Shown: positions 18,811-29,029 of the stretch, piece by piece
How the letters are laid out: each line of letters starts with the position of its first letter
Numbering within the stretch: position 1 is the first letter of the stretch
Assembly (NCBI RefSeq): GCF_003049665.1
Contig: NZ_PYWM01000001.1
Span: forward strand, 62,001 to 126,000
Direction: 5' to 3'
DNA: 64,000 nucleotides
Source: Lysinibacillus mangiferihumi
Lineage (GTDB): Bacteria > Bacillota > Bacilli > Bacillales_A > Planococcaceae
Notes under the pieces: generated by a model
What the model was told of the DNA's origin: nothing
The model's input: the letters and a program-made list of their open reading frames with translations, nothing else
The model's database searches: none
Translations under genes and position numbers: made by a program

Positions 18811-18858
18811 AAACTGTAGACAAACAAAGAATGTCCTGTTGTCTACAGTTTTTCTTTT
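18811..18858 (+). terminator. Second terminator-like hairpin
   Basis: AAACTGTAGACAA (18811-18823) and TTGTCTACAGTTT (18839-18851) form a perfect 13-bp stem, then TTTCTTTT. It is preceded by the small palindrome GCCTGACAGGC. There is no gene between it and the first terminator. Confidence 0.6.
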
Positions 18859-18926
18859 GAGAGAAGCCGATGACTGCTTTGAAGCCTTGCAGGCATGGCT
18901 TCAACAAATTTTCATAATTGTTTGAT

Positions 18927-18946
18927 TTGTTTGAGTGCCAGGCACT
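18927..18946. repeat. Dispersed short palindromic repeat, copy 2
   Basis: Reads TTGTTTGAGTGCCAGGCACT on the plus strand, the reverse complement of the copies at 2923 and 37727. It overlaps the rarA stop codon. Confidence 0.6.
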
Positions 18947-20225
18947 AATTATGGAATGATTTAAGCTTGTTGTATATACTTGCCATCCGTTTTTCCTCTC
19001 CTGCAATAACGGGCTTATAAAACTCTGTCCCTACAAGTTCATCTGGTAAATATTGCTGGTCTACCCAGCCACCAAATGTCCCAATAGGGTTGTTATGCGG
19101 ATATTGGTAGCCTACATGCCCTAAATCTTTGGCACCTTCGTAATGTGTATCGCGTAAATGTAGCGGAATCTCTCCTGTTTTACCTGCATGGATGCTTGCA
19201 ATTGCAGCGTCTATTGCGGCAATTGCTGAATTTGATTTGGATGCAAGGCACATTTCAATAACAGCGCTAGCAAGTGGAATCCGTGCTTCAGGTAACCCTA
19301 GACGCTCTGCCGCCTGTACAGCTGCAAGCATATGTGCACCAACCTGAGGGTTAGCAAGACCAATATCTTCGTACGCCATAACAAGGAGTCGGCGACTTAC
19401 GGCAACTAAATCACCTGTTTCAAGTAAATGTGCTAAATAATACAACGCTGCATTCGTATCACTGCCACGGACGGATTTTTGTAAAGCCGAGAGCAAGTTA
19501 TAGAAATGTGAACCATTCTTATCTCCGTAGACACCAATTCGACCAATCAAATGTTCTAAAATATGGTCAGAAGCACTCGTTTGTCCGTTCACTTCATCAC
19601 TTGCATAATAAAGCGACTCTAGCAAAGTTAATGCCTTGCGTGCATCTCCGTGAGCTGCAGTGGCGATTTGCTCGATTTGAGTTGCTGTCAGTACAAAATG
19701 ATATTTCCCTAGTCCACGTTTGTCATCAGCAAGTGCTTTTTGAATAAGTTCTACTAAGTTAGCTGTAGTTAATTTTTTTAACTGATGAATTTCACCGCAA
19801 CGCGAACGAATGGCTGGGTTAACATCATGATAGGGGTTTTCTGTTGTAGCCCCGATTAAAACGATAGAGCCATTTTCTACATGTGGTAACAAGGTATCCT
19901 GCTGTAATTTATTGAAGCGATGAATCTCATCTAAAAACAATAAGACTTTTCCTGAAATTCTCGCTTCTTGTACAATATCTTCAACGTCCTTTTTCCCAGC
20001 GCGTGTTGCATTGAGTGAAAAAAAAGGGAGTTTTGAGCTACCTGCGATGGCATTGGCTATCGATGTCTTACCTATACCTGGCTCACCGTACAGTAGCATA
20101 GAAGGAACATGTCCATTTTGAATCATTTTATATAAAGCCGTATCAGGACCGACAAAATCTTGTTGACCAACGATTTCATCAAGCGTTAATGGACGCATCC
20201 GATAAGCGAGTGGTTCGTTATGCAA
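18945..20225 (-). CDS. rarA: Replication-associated recombination ATPase RarA (MgsA)
   Basis: AAA+ ATPase related to clamp loaders and RuvB that acts at stalled replication forks. 426 residues, normal length. Walker A is GEPGIGKTS at about 47-55, Walker B LLFLDEIHRF at about 96-105, sensor-1 GATTENP at about 124-130; the C-terminal MgsA tetramerisation domain contains HMLAAVQAAERLGLPEARIP. It is on the minus strand between two plus-strand groups, divergent from cymR with about 135 bases between. B. subtilis yrvN is at the same place. Confidence 0.95.
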   Translation of the reverse strand: MHNEPLAYRMRPLTLDEIVGQQDFVGPDTALYKMIQNGHVPSMLLYGEPGIGKTSIANAIAGSSKLPFFSLNATRAGKKDVEDIVQEARISGKVLLFLDEIHRFNKLQQDTLLPHVENGSIVLIGATTENPYHDVNPAIRSRCGEIHQLKKLTTANLVELIQKALADDKRGLGKYHFVLTATQIEQIATAAHGDARKALTLLESLYYASDEVNGQTSASDHILEHLIGRIGVYGDKNGSHFYNLLSALQKSVRGSDTNAALYYLAHLLETGDLVAVSRRLLVMAYEDIGLANPQVGAHMLAAVQAAERLGLPEARIPLASAVIEMCLASKSNSAIAAIDAAIASIHAGKTGEIPLHLRDTHYEGAKDLGHVGYQYPHNNPIGTFGGWVDQQYLPDELVGTEFYKPVIAGEEKRMASIYNKLKSFHN

Positions 20226-20360
20226 AACATTATCCCCTTTCGTACGTTTGTTCTAAATTATAGTATATCATAACCTTCCAAGAGTATTTCCGAGTTCTTC
20301 AAGAGGAGATTATGATATACTGTTGGTAGTATTTTGACTAGACTAATTGAGGGTGATAAA

Positions 20361-20780
20361 ATGAAAATTTCTACAAAGGGCCGTTACGGTCTCACGATTA
20401 TGATTGAATTGGCAAAACATTATGGAGAAGGTCCAATTCCGCTTCGTAAAATTGCTGCTGAAAAAGAGCTTTCTGAAGCGTACCTAGAGCAACTTGTGTC
20501 TCCATTACGTAATTCAGGTTTGGTAAAAAGTGTACGTGGAGCGTATGGCGGTTATATGCTAGCGAATCCACCTAGTGAGATTTCAGCAGCAAACGTCATT
20601 AGTGTATTAGAAGGGCCAATCCAGCCTGTAGAAGGCATTGAAAATGAGGAAGCACCTCAACGAGAGCTATGGCTACGAATTCGTGATGCTGTAAAAAATG
20701 TATTAGATACAACGTCAATTGAAGATTTAGCACAATATACAGAGGAAAATGTCGTAGACGGCTATATGTTCTATATTTAA
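20361..20780 (+). CDS. cymR: Rrf2-family repressor of cysteine metabolism CymR
   Basis: CymR with CysK represses cysteine biosynthesis and sulfur-uptake genes in Bacillales. The 139 residues start MKISTKGRYGLTIMIELA, the Rrf2 hallmark, and the length matches B. subtilis CymR (138). No iron-sulfur cysteines are present, as in CymR and unlike IscR. I chose ATG 20361, preceded by GAGGGTGA; an in-frame TTG upstream at 20334 has no site. It is followed by the cysteine desulfurase and mnmA, the conserved order. It may regulate the met/monooxygenase operon at 38076, which is inference. Confidence 0.9.
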   Translation: MKISTKGRYGLTIMIELAKHYGEGPIPLRKIAAEKELSEAYLEQLVSPLRNSGLVKSVRGAYGGYMLANPPSEISAANVISVLEGPIQPVEGIENEEAPQRELWLRIRDAVKNVLDTTSIEDLAQYTEENVVDGYMFYI

Positions 20781-20932
20781 TTTTATTAGACTAAAGCACC
20801 TCCAACGGTTTATATGCTGCCATGTTTTCGCCACTCTGCATGTTGTGCAAAGATGGACCCTTTAACATGCAGCGTTTTCGCCACTTGGGAAAAGACAGTA
20901 CTTTAGTGTTTTTGGATAAAGGAGTTTTCAAC

Positions 20933-22078
20933 ATGAATGCAAACATCTATCTTGATCATGCGGCTACATCTCCGATGAATGACAAGGTAATAGACGCCAT
21001 GACTTTAGCGATGCGTGATGTATATGGCAATGCATCGAGTATTCACGGAGCTGGGCGTGAGGCGCGGAAATATTTAGATCAGGCACGTGATATATTGGCA
21101 CAATCCATTGGAGCAAAGCCAACGGAAATTATTTTAACAAGTGGCGGTACGGAAGCGGATAATACGGCAATTATTGGCACAGCTAATGCTCGTGCTCATG
21201 AAGGTAAGCATATTATTACAACTCAGATTGAGCATCATGCGGTGTTACATACTTGTGAGAAGTTGGAGAAAGATGGCTTTGAAGTGACCTATTTACCAGT
21301 AGATGCCAACGGGCGCATAACTGTAGAAGCGGTGCGACAAGCGCTACGTGAAGATACAATTTTAGTAACCATTATGTACGGGAATAACGAAGTGGGTTCA
21401 ATTCAACCAATTGCTGAAATTGGTCAGTTGTTACGGGAACATAAAGCGACGTTCCATACGGATGCCGTACAGGCTTACGGCTTAGAAAACATTGATGTAG
21501 CTGCTTTGCAGGTTGATTTATTAAGTGTCTCAGCGCACAAAATTAATGGACCAAAAGGAATTGGTTTCCTTTATCAAAAGACAGGTACACCACTTGCAAG
21601 CTATGCATTTGGCGGTTCACAAGAGAAAAAACGTCGTGCAGGTACGGAAAATATTCCTGCTGCTATTGGCTTTGCTACAGCTGCTCAAAATGCAAGTGAG
21701 TTGCGCGAAAGTAAGCGAGCACTGTACAATCGCTTTAAACAAATTATGTTGGATGTTTTTTCACATGAAAAGTTAGTATTTCATGTCAATGGTGATCCAC
21801 AAAATGTCCTGCCGCACGTATTAAATATTAGTTTTGCTAATATGGAGGTAGAGTCATTTTTAGTGAACCTAGATATGGCTGGTATTTACGCATCCAGTGG
21901 CTCTGCCTGCACAGCAGGTACAATTGATCCTTCACATGTGTTAGTAGCGATGTATGGAAAAGGGGCAGATGAGTTGCGGAACTCTATTCGCTTTAGCTTT
22001 GGCCAAGGACTAACTGAAGAAGATGTACGTCAAGCAGCAGAAAAAACAGCTACGATTGTGAAAAGATTGGCAAAATAA
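20933..22078 (+). CDS. iscS: Cysteine desulfurase (YrvO/IscS type)
   Basis: PLP enzyme that takes sulfur from cysteine as a persulfide; the paralogue next to mnmA supplies the sulfur for tRNA 2-thiouridine. 381 residues. PLP lysine in SAHKINGPKGIGFLY at about 200-214, catalytic Cys loop SSGSACTAGTIDPSHV at about 321-336, and HHAVLHTCE near 101. I chose ATG 20933 because AAAGGAG is about 8 bases upstream; the frame is open for 37 codons further, which would be atypical sequence. mnmA follows after about 100 bases. Confidence 0.94.
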   Translation: MNANIYLDHAATSPMNDKVIDAMTLAMRDVYGNASSIHGAGREARKYLDQARDILAQSIGAKPTEIILTSGGTEADNTAIIGTANARAHEGKHIITTQIEHHAVLHTCEKLEKDGFEVTYLPVDANGRITVEAVRQALREDTILVTIMYGNNEVGSIQPIAEIGQLLREHKATFHTDAVQAYGLENIDVAALQVDLLSVSAHKINGPKGIGFLYQKTGTPLASYAFGGSQEKKRRAGTENIPAAIGFATAAQNASELRESKRALYNRFKQIMLDVFSHEKLVFHVNGDPQNVLPHVLNISFANMEVESFLVNLDMAGIYASSGSACTAGTIDPSHVLVAMYGKGADELRNSIRFSFGQGLTEEDVRQAAEKTATIVKRLAK

Positions 22079-22161
22079 TTTGCTGCAAAAGATAACTTTA
22101 AACCCTTATAAAGAAGCTTTTACTATAAATAAAGCCACAAAGTAAGGTTTAAATGAATTGA

Positions 22162-23307
<1,146 letters not shown>

Positions 23308-23310
23308 CTC

Positions 23311-23401
23311 GCGAAAAAGACTGCGACTCTAAACTTTAAAGTGTATCGAGCAAATAACCTTGGTGTACACGAAAGAGCGATCAGATGTGCAGTCTTTTCG
23401 C
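23311..23401. repeat. Long inverted repeat between mnmA and yrrB
   Basis: GCGAAAAAGACTGC (23311-23324) pairs with GCAGTCTTTTCGC (23389-23401), 13 bp with one bulge, enclosing about 64 bases that contain smaller self-complementary parts. It ends 6 bases before the ribosome binding site of the TPR gene, so it may be an attenuator or leader. Confidence 0.55.
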
Positions 23402-23420
23402 TACATAGAGGTGAAATGAT

Positions 23421-24080
23421 TTGGATTTTAACGAGCAAGGAATACTAGCGTTCCAAGAGAAACGTTATGAGGATGCTGCACAGCTTTTTACCAAAGCAAT
23501 TGAAGCAGAGCCTGAAAATGCAATTGGCTATGTGAATTTTGGGAATTTATTGGCGGTCTTAGAAGATACAGAACGAGCAGAGCGTTTTTTTCAAAAAGCA
23601 ATTACTGTAGATGAAACGGCAGCTACAGCCTATTATGGTTTAGCTAATTTATATTATAATGCGGAACGCTATGCCGAAGCGTTAAAACTTTATGAGCAAG
23701 CTGTGAAGCATAAAATTGCAGGTGCGGATGTTTATTATATGATGGGCAAATGCTTTGAACGAATGGAAAATCCGAAGCTGGCTTTGCCATACTTACAACG
23801 TGCGGCAGAAATTGCACCAGAGGATACACAAATTCGCCTAGCATATGCAATTGTGCTCTGTGCATTAGAAATGTTTGTGGAAGGCAAGAAGGAGTTAGAT
23901 TATTTAATCGAACAGGATTGGAATAATGCAGATGCTCATTATAACTTAGGTGTGCTGTATGCTGTATCCACTGAACAAACAGAAGATGCGATGTACCATT
24001 TAAAGCAGGCATTTACGATTCAACCAGAATATGACCAAGCGCGTTATATTTACGATATGATTGCCCAACGATTTAATTAA
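23421..24080 (+). CDS. yrrB: Tetratricopeptide repeat protein (YrrB-like)
   Basis: 219 residues, nearly all TPR units (about six 34-residue repeats: AIGYVNFGNLLAVLEDTERA, ATAYYGLANLYYNAERYAEA, ADVYYMMGKCFERMENPKLA, and so on). It should be a cytoplasmic protein-binding scaffold; the partner is unknown. The start is TTG 23421 with GAGGTG 7 bases upstream; a nearer ATG is in another frame. It lies between mnmA and relP/recD2, as yrrB does in B. subtilis. Confidence 0.88.
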   Translation: MDFNEQGILAFQEKRYEDAAQLFTKAIEAEPENAIGYVNFGNLLAVLEDTERAERFFQKAITVDETAATAYYGLANLYYNAERYAEALKLYEQAVKHKIAGADVYYMMGKCFERMENPKLALPYLQRAAEIAPEDTQIRLAYAIVLCALEMFVEGKKELDYLIEQDWNNADAHYNLGVLYAVSTEQTEDAMYHLKQAFTIQPEYDQARYIYDMIAQRFN

Positions 24081-24112
24081 AGCTGGTGGGACAAAACTTG
24101 AAGATATGAAAC

Positions 24113-24230
24113 AAAGACAAAGTTGTCAGCTATTCTTTCTTTTGCAAGAATAGAACGCTAGTTGATGGTAGCGAAGGCGGTGACTCCTGCGGCTTACTGT
24201 GCTGAGCGGAAAGCAAGACCGTAGAGGATA
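24113..24230. repeat. Dispersed non-coding repeat, longer copy
   Basis: Contains CAAAGTTGT, TTCTTTCTTTT, GTTGATGGTAGCGAAGG, then GCGGTGACTCCTGCGG and AGCGGAAAGCAAGACCG, ending ATATCAACGG, which is complementary to the internal GTTGAT. From memory this resembles a repeat common in Lysinibacillus and other Bacillaceae genomes. See the copy at 15836. Confidence 0.5.
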
Positions 24231-24241
24231 TCAACGGTAAC

Positions 24242-24291
24242 AAAAAAAGTGATAGATTGATCGCAGTCAATCTATCACTTTTTCTCTTTAC
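24242..24291. terminator. Bidirectional terminator between yrrB and relP
   Basis: AAAAAAAGTGATAGATTGA and TCAATCTATCACTTTTT form a 16-bp perfect stem with an A run on one side and a T run on the other, serving both convergent genes. Confidence 0.9.
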
Positions 24292-24299
24292 TTGAGTCA

Positions 24300-25040
24300 T
24301 TATTTGCTGTCTTTAACTGCACTGTCAAATGTCAGTTGTGATAAATATTTTGCTAAATACGCAATGGGTGTTGTGTCTAACAGGGACGATTCAGTATCGT
24401 TAGCCTTTAAAATATTGATTTCTTTATTGAGCCGTTCCATTTTACGATCTAATTCAGCAGCTTGTAGCGCCGCTTCTTTTAGTTCCTTACGAATATGTGC
24501 AGGCACTTCCTTATTGTATTTATAGTAAATTTTATGTTCGAGACTTGCCCAAAAATCCATTGCAATCGTTCGTATTTGAATTTCCGTATAGACCTTTTCC
24601 ATTCGATCGGACATAAAAATCGGAATTTTAATAATAAGATGTAGGCTTTGGTAGCCATTCTCTTTTGGATACGTGATATAGTCTTTTACGTCCACTACTT
24701 CAATATCATTTTGTGCTTGCAACATCGCACTTACTTTATAAATATCTTCTACAAAGGAGCACGTAATACGGACGCCTGCTATATCCCGAATATGTTCGCG
24801 AATACTATCGATGGCAGGTGTCAGCTCCTTTTTCTTCATCTTTAATAAGATGCTTTTTGGTGATTTTACTCGAGTGGACACATGTTCAATGGGATTATAT
24901 TCGTGCATAAGCTTAAATTCTTCTTGTAAAATATTGATTTTTGTTTCCACTTCATTTAACGCAAATTTATAAGCTAAAAAGAAGCGAGTAAGTTCTGTTT
25001 GGAGTGTTTTAATAGTTGTGGCTTCAAGTTCATTTGTCAT
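24300..25040 (-). CDS. relP: Small alarmone synthetase RelP (YwaC-like)
   Basis: Makes (p)ppGpp without a hydrolase or ribosome-sensing domain. 246 residues, only the RelA/SpoT synthetase domain plus a helical C-terminus. Motifs: EYNPIEHVSTRVKSPKSILL (about 69-88), DIAGVRITCSFVEDIY (about 110-125), PKENGYQSLHLIIKIP (about 149-164) and EIQIRTIAMDFWASLEHKIY (about 177-196), very like my recollection of B. subtilis YwaC. These enzymes usually respond to wall stress or sigma factors. The window also has rel. The minus strand frame ends at the shared terminator. Confidence 0.93.
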   Translation of the reverse strand: MTNELEATTIKTLQTELTRFFLAYKFALNEVETKINILQEEFKLMHEYNPIEHVSTRVKSPKSILLKMKKKELTPAIDSIREHIRDIAGVRITCSFVEDIYKVSAMLQAQNDIEVVDVKDYITYPKENGYQSLHLIIKIPIFMSDRMEKVYTEIQIRTIAMDFWASLEHKIYYKYNKEVPAHIRKELKEAALQAAELDRKMERLNKEINILKANDTESSLLDTTPIAYLAKYLSQLTFDSAVKDSK

Positions 25041-25250
25041 CTTAAAAAATCCTTTCTTCCGAAAAAATTGTGTACCTTCAGTAAGATGTACTTGGACACT
25101 TATCAGTTAATTGGCTACCAACATATGTATATCTCCTTTTAAGCTTAGCAAAAAGGAGGGGAAATTAGAAATTTACACGCTACTAAAAGGTGCGATTTCT
25201 TGTTAGTATGCCCTGTTTCCACTCATTGCTGTGCAAGATGCATTTTCTTC

Positions 25251-25300
25251 AAAAAAAAGACAACATACTTTAAGAGAAAACACTCAAGTATGTTGTCTAG
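25251..25300 (-). terminator. Terminator of the HisA-like operon
   Basis: On the minus strand, GACAACATACTT…AAGTATGTTGTC form a 12-bp stem with a long loop, followed by a run of eight T. Confidence 0.85.
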
Positions 25301-25311
25301 AGTTTGGGCCA

Positions 25312-25599
25312 TTATACAATAATTTTTGCATTTAAATTGTAACGCTTATTGAATTCTTCAACAAAAATTTGTAAGTCGATATAAGTGCCAATATATGGCT
25401 CATTTTCTTGATCGCGTAGGAAACTACAAGTTGCTTTTAATGATTTTGAAAACTCAAGTAGCATTTGTTCATTATCAAGTTGAATCTGTAATGATAAGGA
25501 ATCATCTATCGTGTTGACTTTAAAATATTTGCCATCAATAATGCGCTCTAAATTGGTTTCTTTAAATGGAAAAACATAATCTTTATAGATAAGTTTCAC
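25312..25599 (-). CDS. Hypothetical protein coupled to the HisA-like gene, 95 residues
   Basis: A small acidic cytoplasmic protein, no signal peptide or membrane segment. Its middle (DSLSLQIQLDNEQMLLEFSKS) and C-terminus (IDLQIFVEEFNKRYNLNAK) look like an alpha/beta fold. I do not recognise the family. It starts with GTG at 25599 overlapping the TGA of the HisA-like gene by four bases (GTGA), so the two are translationally coupled and probably act together. A strong terminator follows. Confidence 0.75.
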   Translation of the reverse strand: MKLIYKDYVFPFKETNLERIIDGKYFKVNTIDDSLSLQIQLDNEQMLLEFSKSLKATCSFLRDQENEPYIGTYIDLQIFVEEFNKRYNLNAKIIV

Positions 25600-26372
25600 A
25601 GTATCCCGCCTTTTTTACAATAATTCACAACTTCCGTATAAGGTAAATCTCCACCGAAAATAGAAAGTGAGCTACCGATTGTGACATGTAGCTTTCCATT
25701 TGAAATGGCTCTGAATTTTTCTAAGTCCTCTAAAGAACGAACACCACCTGCATAGGTTGTTGGAATAGATGTCCAAGCTGCTAAATCTCGCACTAAGCTT
25801 TCCTGCATGCCACCTTTTTTTCCTTCAACATCCACTGCATGAATCAATAGTTCATCACAAAATTCTTCAATATAGGAAATGTTTTGTGGATTGACTTCAA
25901 AATCACTAAATTTTGTCCATTTATCTGTGACTACAAACCACTTTCCATCACGCATCCGGCAACTTAAATCGATTACAAGATGTTTTTTACCGATTAGCTT
26001 AACGAGTTGCTCTAAGCGATTGACGTCGAGTTGTCCATCATGAAAGATAAAAGATGTCACGATAACATGCGAAGCACCTGCATCTATGTACTTTTTAGCG
26101 TTTTCAGTCGTAATGCCACCTCCGACTTGTAAACCTCCTGGGTAAGCTGTTAAGGCTGCTAGTGCGGCTTGTTCATTGCCACTACCAAGCATGATAACAT
26201 GCCCGCCTACTAATTGATCTTTTGCAAACATGTTGGCATAATAACTAGGCTCGTATTCTGAAATGAAGTTTTCGATAACTTCTTGATTTTCATATCCTAG
26301 CGTGCTTCCAACAATTTGTTTTACTTTGCCATCGTGTAAATCGATGCAAGGTCTAAATTCCACTAGCTTCAC
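25596..26372 (-). CDS. HisA-family isomerase of the eukaryotic (His6) type
   Basis: A TIM-barrel protein of about 258 residues resembling the eukaryotic type of phosphoribosylformimino-AICAR isomerase (step 4 of histidine synthesis), not the usual bacterial HisA. Family wording: FRPCIDLHDGKVKQIVG with the first catalytic Asp, GGHVIMLGSGNEQAALAALT, AYPGGLQVGGGITTENAKKY, ASHVIVTSFIF, LVIDLSCRMRDGKWFVVT with the second Asp, and TYAGGVRSLEDLEKF. No other his gene is in the window apart from hisS. The start is uncertain: GTG 26372 is 3 bases after GGAAGG and GTG 26363 is 12 bases after; an upstream ATG (26444) gives an improbable N-terminus. It is translationally coupled to a 95-residue unknown gene. 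Confidence 0.85.
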   Translation of the reverse strand: MKLVEFRPCIDLHDGKVKQIVGSTLGYENQEVIENFISEYEPSYYANMFAKDQLVGGHVIMLGSGNEQAALAALTAYPGGLQVGGGITTENAKKYIDAGASHVIVTSFIFHDGQLDVNRLEQLVKLIGKKHLVIDLSCRMRDGKWFVVTDKWTKFSDFEVNPQNISYIEEFCDELLIHAVDVEGKKGGMQESLVRDLAAWTSIPTTYAGGVRSLEDLEKFRAISNGKLHVTIGSSLSIFGGDLPYTEVVNYCKKGGIL

Positions 26373-26556
26373 AATCCTTCCAAACAACAAATTCTTACTG
26401 TATATCATAGCATGCTTAGTGTTAAAATAGCCGTAATTCATCATTTGTCAAAATAATGTTAAAAAATTTGAGGATTTTCTAGATAAAACGATTTTTCTTC
26501 ATGTGCTGTGGTAAAATAATAAGATTGAAATATACAAGTAAGGAGACGAATCGATA

Positions 26557-29001
26557 ATGACAGAAAATCTAGATTTATTTGAACTGAATAAGCTATTTAT
26601 TCTCGGACGTCCGATTGTCTCTATTTTCCACAATGTTCAAAATATGTATTCTATCGTACGCGTGAAAATTCAAGAAACAAATTTGCAATATGATGATAAG
26701 GAAATTATTGTCGTTGGTTATTTCCCTCAATTGCAAATGGACGAACAATATCGTTTTACGGGTACTATGAGACAGCATCCAAAATATGGTGTACAATTTC
26801 AAGTTGAGACGTTTACAAAAGAAGTGCCCGCAACTGAGCAAGGTATCGTTCACTACCTATCAAGTGATTTATTTGTTGGTATTGGTAAAAAAACGGCTGA
26901 AACGATTGTGGAGAAACTTGGTCCCAATACAATCCGTCTTATATTAGAAGACCCGAATGTCCTTGATGATGTACCACGACTATCTGCCGAAAAAAAGGAA
27001 GCCATTCATCGTACCATTGAGCAAAATCTTGGATTGGAACGTATCATGATTCAGTTAAATGAATGGGGATTTGGACCGCAGCTAGGCATGAAAATTTACC
27101 AAACATACCGCACAGAGACGATTGATTTATTAACTGAAAACCCTTATCGACTCATTGAAGATGTGGACGGTGTCGGTTTCTTTCGGGCAGATGAGCTTGG
27201 TGCAAAATTAGGCATCACAGGCAATCATCCTGACCGCATTAAGGCGGCTATTTTACATATTCTAAATACAGCCGCGTTATCGGATGGACATGTATTTTTA
27301 GATGCGGAACATGTATTACCACAAGTGAAAGATATGTTGGAGCAAAGTCAACGCCAAGAAATACCATATGAAGCAATTTCTAAGGCATGTATCGAATTGC
27401 GTGAGGAAAATAAAATCTATGGTGAAGAAACGAGACTATATTTGCCATCTCTATATTTTTCGGAGATTGGTATTGCCTCAAAAATAATTGCGCTAACGGA
27501 ACGCAATAGTCAGGCGAAGCATTTTAGTAAAGATGAAATTCGCAAGTCAATCGGCGATACAGAAGCGTTATTAAGTGTCACATATGCAGAAACACAAGCT
27601 TTTGCAATTGAACAAGCACTTAATTCAGCTGTCATGATTTTAACGGGTGGTCCTGGTACAGGAAAAACGACGGTTGTTAGGGGCATTGTAGAAGTATATG
27701 CAAAACTTCACGGGCTTTCACTTAATCCAAAGGAATATGCGCAAAAAGAAGAGCCGTTTCCTATTATTTTATGTGCACCAACAGGTCGTGCAGCTAAGCG
27801 TCTAGCTGAGTCTACGGAGCTACCTGCGATGACCATTCACCGCTTATTAGGTTTTACAGGTCAGGAGAAAGAGGAAGAAACGGAGCGAGAGGTTACTGGA
27901 AAACTAATCATTGTTGATGAAATGTCCATGGTAGATACATGGCTTGCCCATCAATTATTAAAATCATTACATGAGGATGTGCAAGTTGTTTTTGTTGGCG
28001 ATCAAGATCAGCTACCACCAGTAGGCCCAGGACAAGTGCTCAAAGATTTACTTGCCTCGCAACAAATACCGACTGTTGAACTGACAGATGTTTATCGTCA
28101 GGCGGAAGGTTCAACCATTATTGAACTCGCCCATCAGATTAAACGTGGTACAATTCCAAATGATCTAACGATGAAAACATCGGATCGTTCCTTTATTAAA
28201 GCTTCTTCAGAGCAAGTGGCGAACGTTGTAACACAAGTTGTGAAAAGTGCAGTAGCAAAAGGGCAAGAAATCCGAAATATCCAAGTTTTAGCACCGATGT
28301 ATAAAGGGCCAGCCGGAATCGATAACTTAAATAAATTGATTCAAGCACTTGTCAATCCGAATGATACTGGTACAAGAAAGGAACTTGTCTTTGGTGATGT
28401 AACGTATCGCATAAAGGATAAAGTATTACAGCTTGTAAATCAGCCAGAAAGCAATGTTTTTAATGGGGATATGGGCGAAGTCATTAGTATTATCAAAGCA
28501 AAGGAAACGGTGGAGAAGCAGGATTTACTTGTCGTGTCTTTTGATGGAATTGAAGTAACTTATCAGCGCAGCGATCTTAATCAATTAACCTTGGCTTATT
28601 GTTGCTCCATTCATAAATCACAAGGCTCAGAATTTCAAACGGTGATTATGCCAGTGGTGCGTGGCTATTCGAAAATGCTACGTCGTAATTTATTATATAC
28701 TGGTATTACACGTGCGAAAAATTTCTTAATTTTATGTGGTGAACCAGATGTGCTAGCTAGCGGTTTACAACGAACAGACGATTTACAACGTTTCACGTCT
28801 CTGCGCGCACGACTTAACCCAATGGAAGCATCTAATGAGGTTATACTAGTGGAGGAGACGCTAACGCAACAAAATGAAGAGAACAATCAACAAGAGGATG
28901 CTCCGACTGTGCTACAGCTAACGGTCGAAACCTTACCATACATCCATCCAATGATTGGAATGGATGGCATATCTCCATATGATTTTATGGATGAATCATA
29001 A
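26557..29001 (+). CDS. recD2: RecD2-type 5'-3' DNA helicase
   Basis: SF1B helicase that limits recombination at replication forks; works without RecBC. 814 residues. N-terminal OB/helix-hairpin-helix part (about 1-300, with FVGIGKKTAETIVEKLG and EDVDGVGFFRADELG), Walker A GGPGTGKTT at about 364-372, Walker B IIVDEMSMVD, GDQDQLPPVGPGQ, and C-terminal motif VI LLYTGITRAKNFLI. AAGGAGACG lies about 12 bases before ATG 26557. The acidic Gln/Glu-rich tail (about 765-790) is probably disordered. B. subtilis yrrC has the same neighbours. Confidence 0.96.
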   Translation: MTENLDLFELNKLFILGRPIVSIFHNVQNMYSIVRVKIQETNLQYDDKEIIVVGYFPQLQMDEQYRFTGTMRQHPKYGVQFQVETFTKEVPATEQGIVHYLSSDLFVGIGKKTAETIVEKLGPNTIRLILEDPNVLDDVPRLSAEKKEAIHRTIEQNLGLERIMIQLNEWGFGPQLGMKIYQTYRTETIDLLTENPYRLIEDVDGVGFFRADELGAKLGITGNHPDRIKAAILHILNTAALSDGHVFLDAEHVLPQVKDMLEQSQRQEIPYEAISKACIELREENKIYGEETRLYLPSLYFSEIGIASKIIALTERNSQAKHFSKDEIRKSIGDTEALLSVTYAETQAFAIEQALNSAVMILTGGPGTGKTTVVRGIVEVYAKLHGLSLNPKEYAQKEEPFPIILCAPTGRAAKRLAESTELPAMTIHRLLGFTGQEKEEETEREVTGKLIIVDEMSMVDTWLAHQLLKSLHEDVQVVFVGDQDQLPPVGPGQVLKDLLASQQIPTVELTDVYRQAEGSTIIELAHQIKRGTIPNDLTMKTSDRSFIKASSEQVANVVTQVVKSAVAKGQEIRNIQVLAPMYKGPAGIDNLNKLIQALVNPNDTGTRKELVFGDVTYRIKDKVLQLVNQPESNVFNGDMGEVISIIKAKETVEKQDLLVVSFDGIEVTYQRSDLNQLTLAYCCSIHKSQGSEFQTVIMPVVRGYSKMLRRNLLYTGITRAKNFLILCGEPDVLASGLQRTDDLQRFTSLRARLNPMEASNEVILVEETLTQQNEENNQQEDAPTVLQLTVETLPYIHPMIGMDGISPYDFMDES

Positions 29002-29029
29002 GAAAAATTAGTTTTATGAGGTGAAGAAA

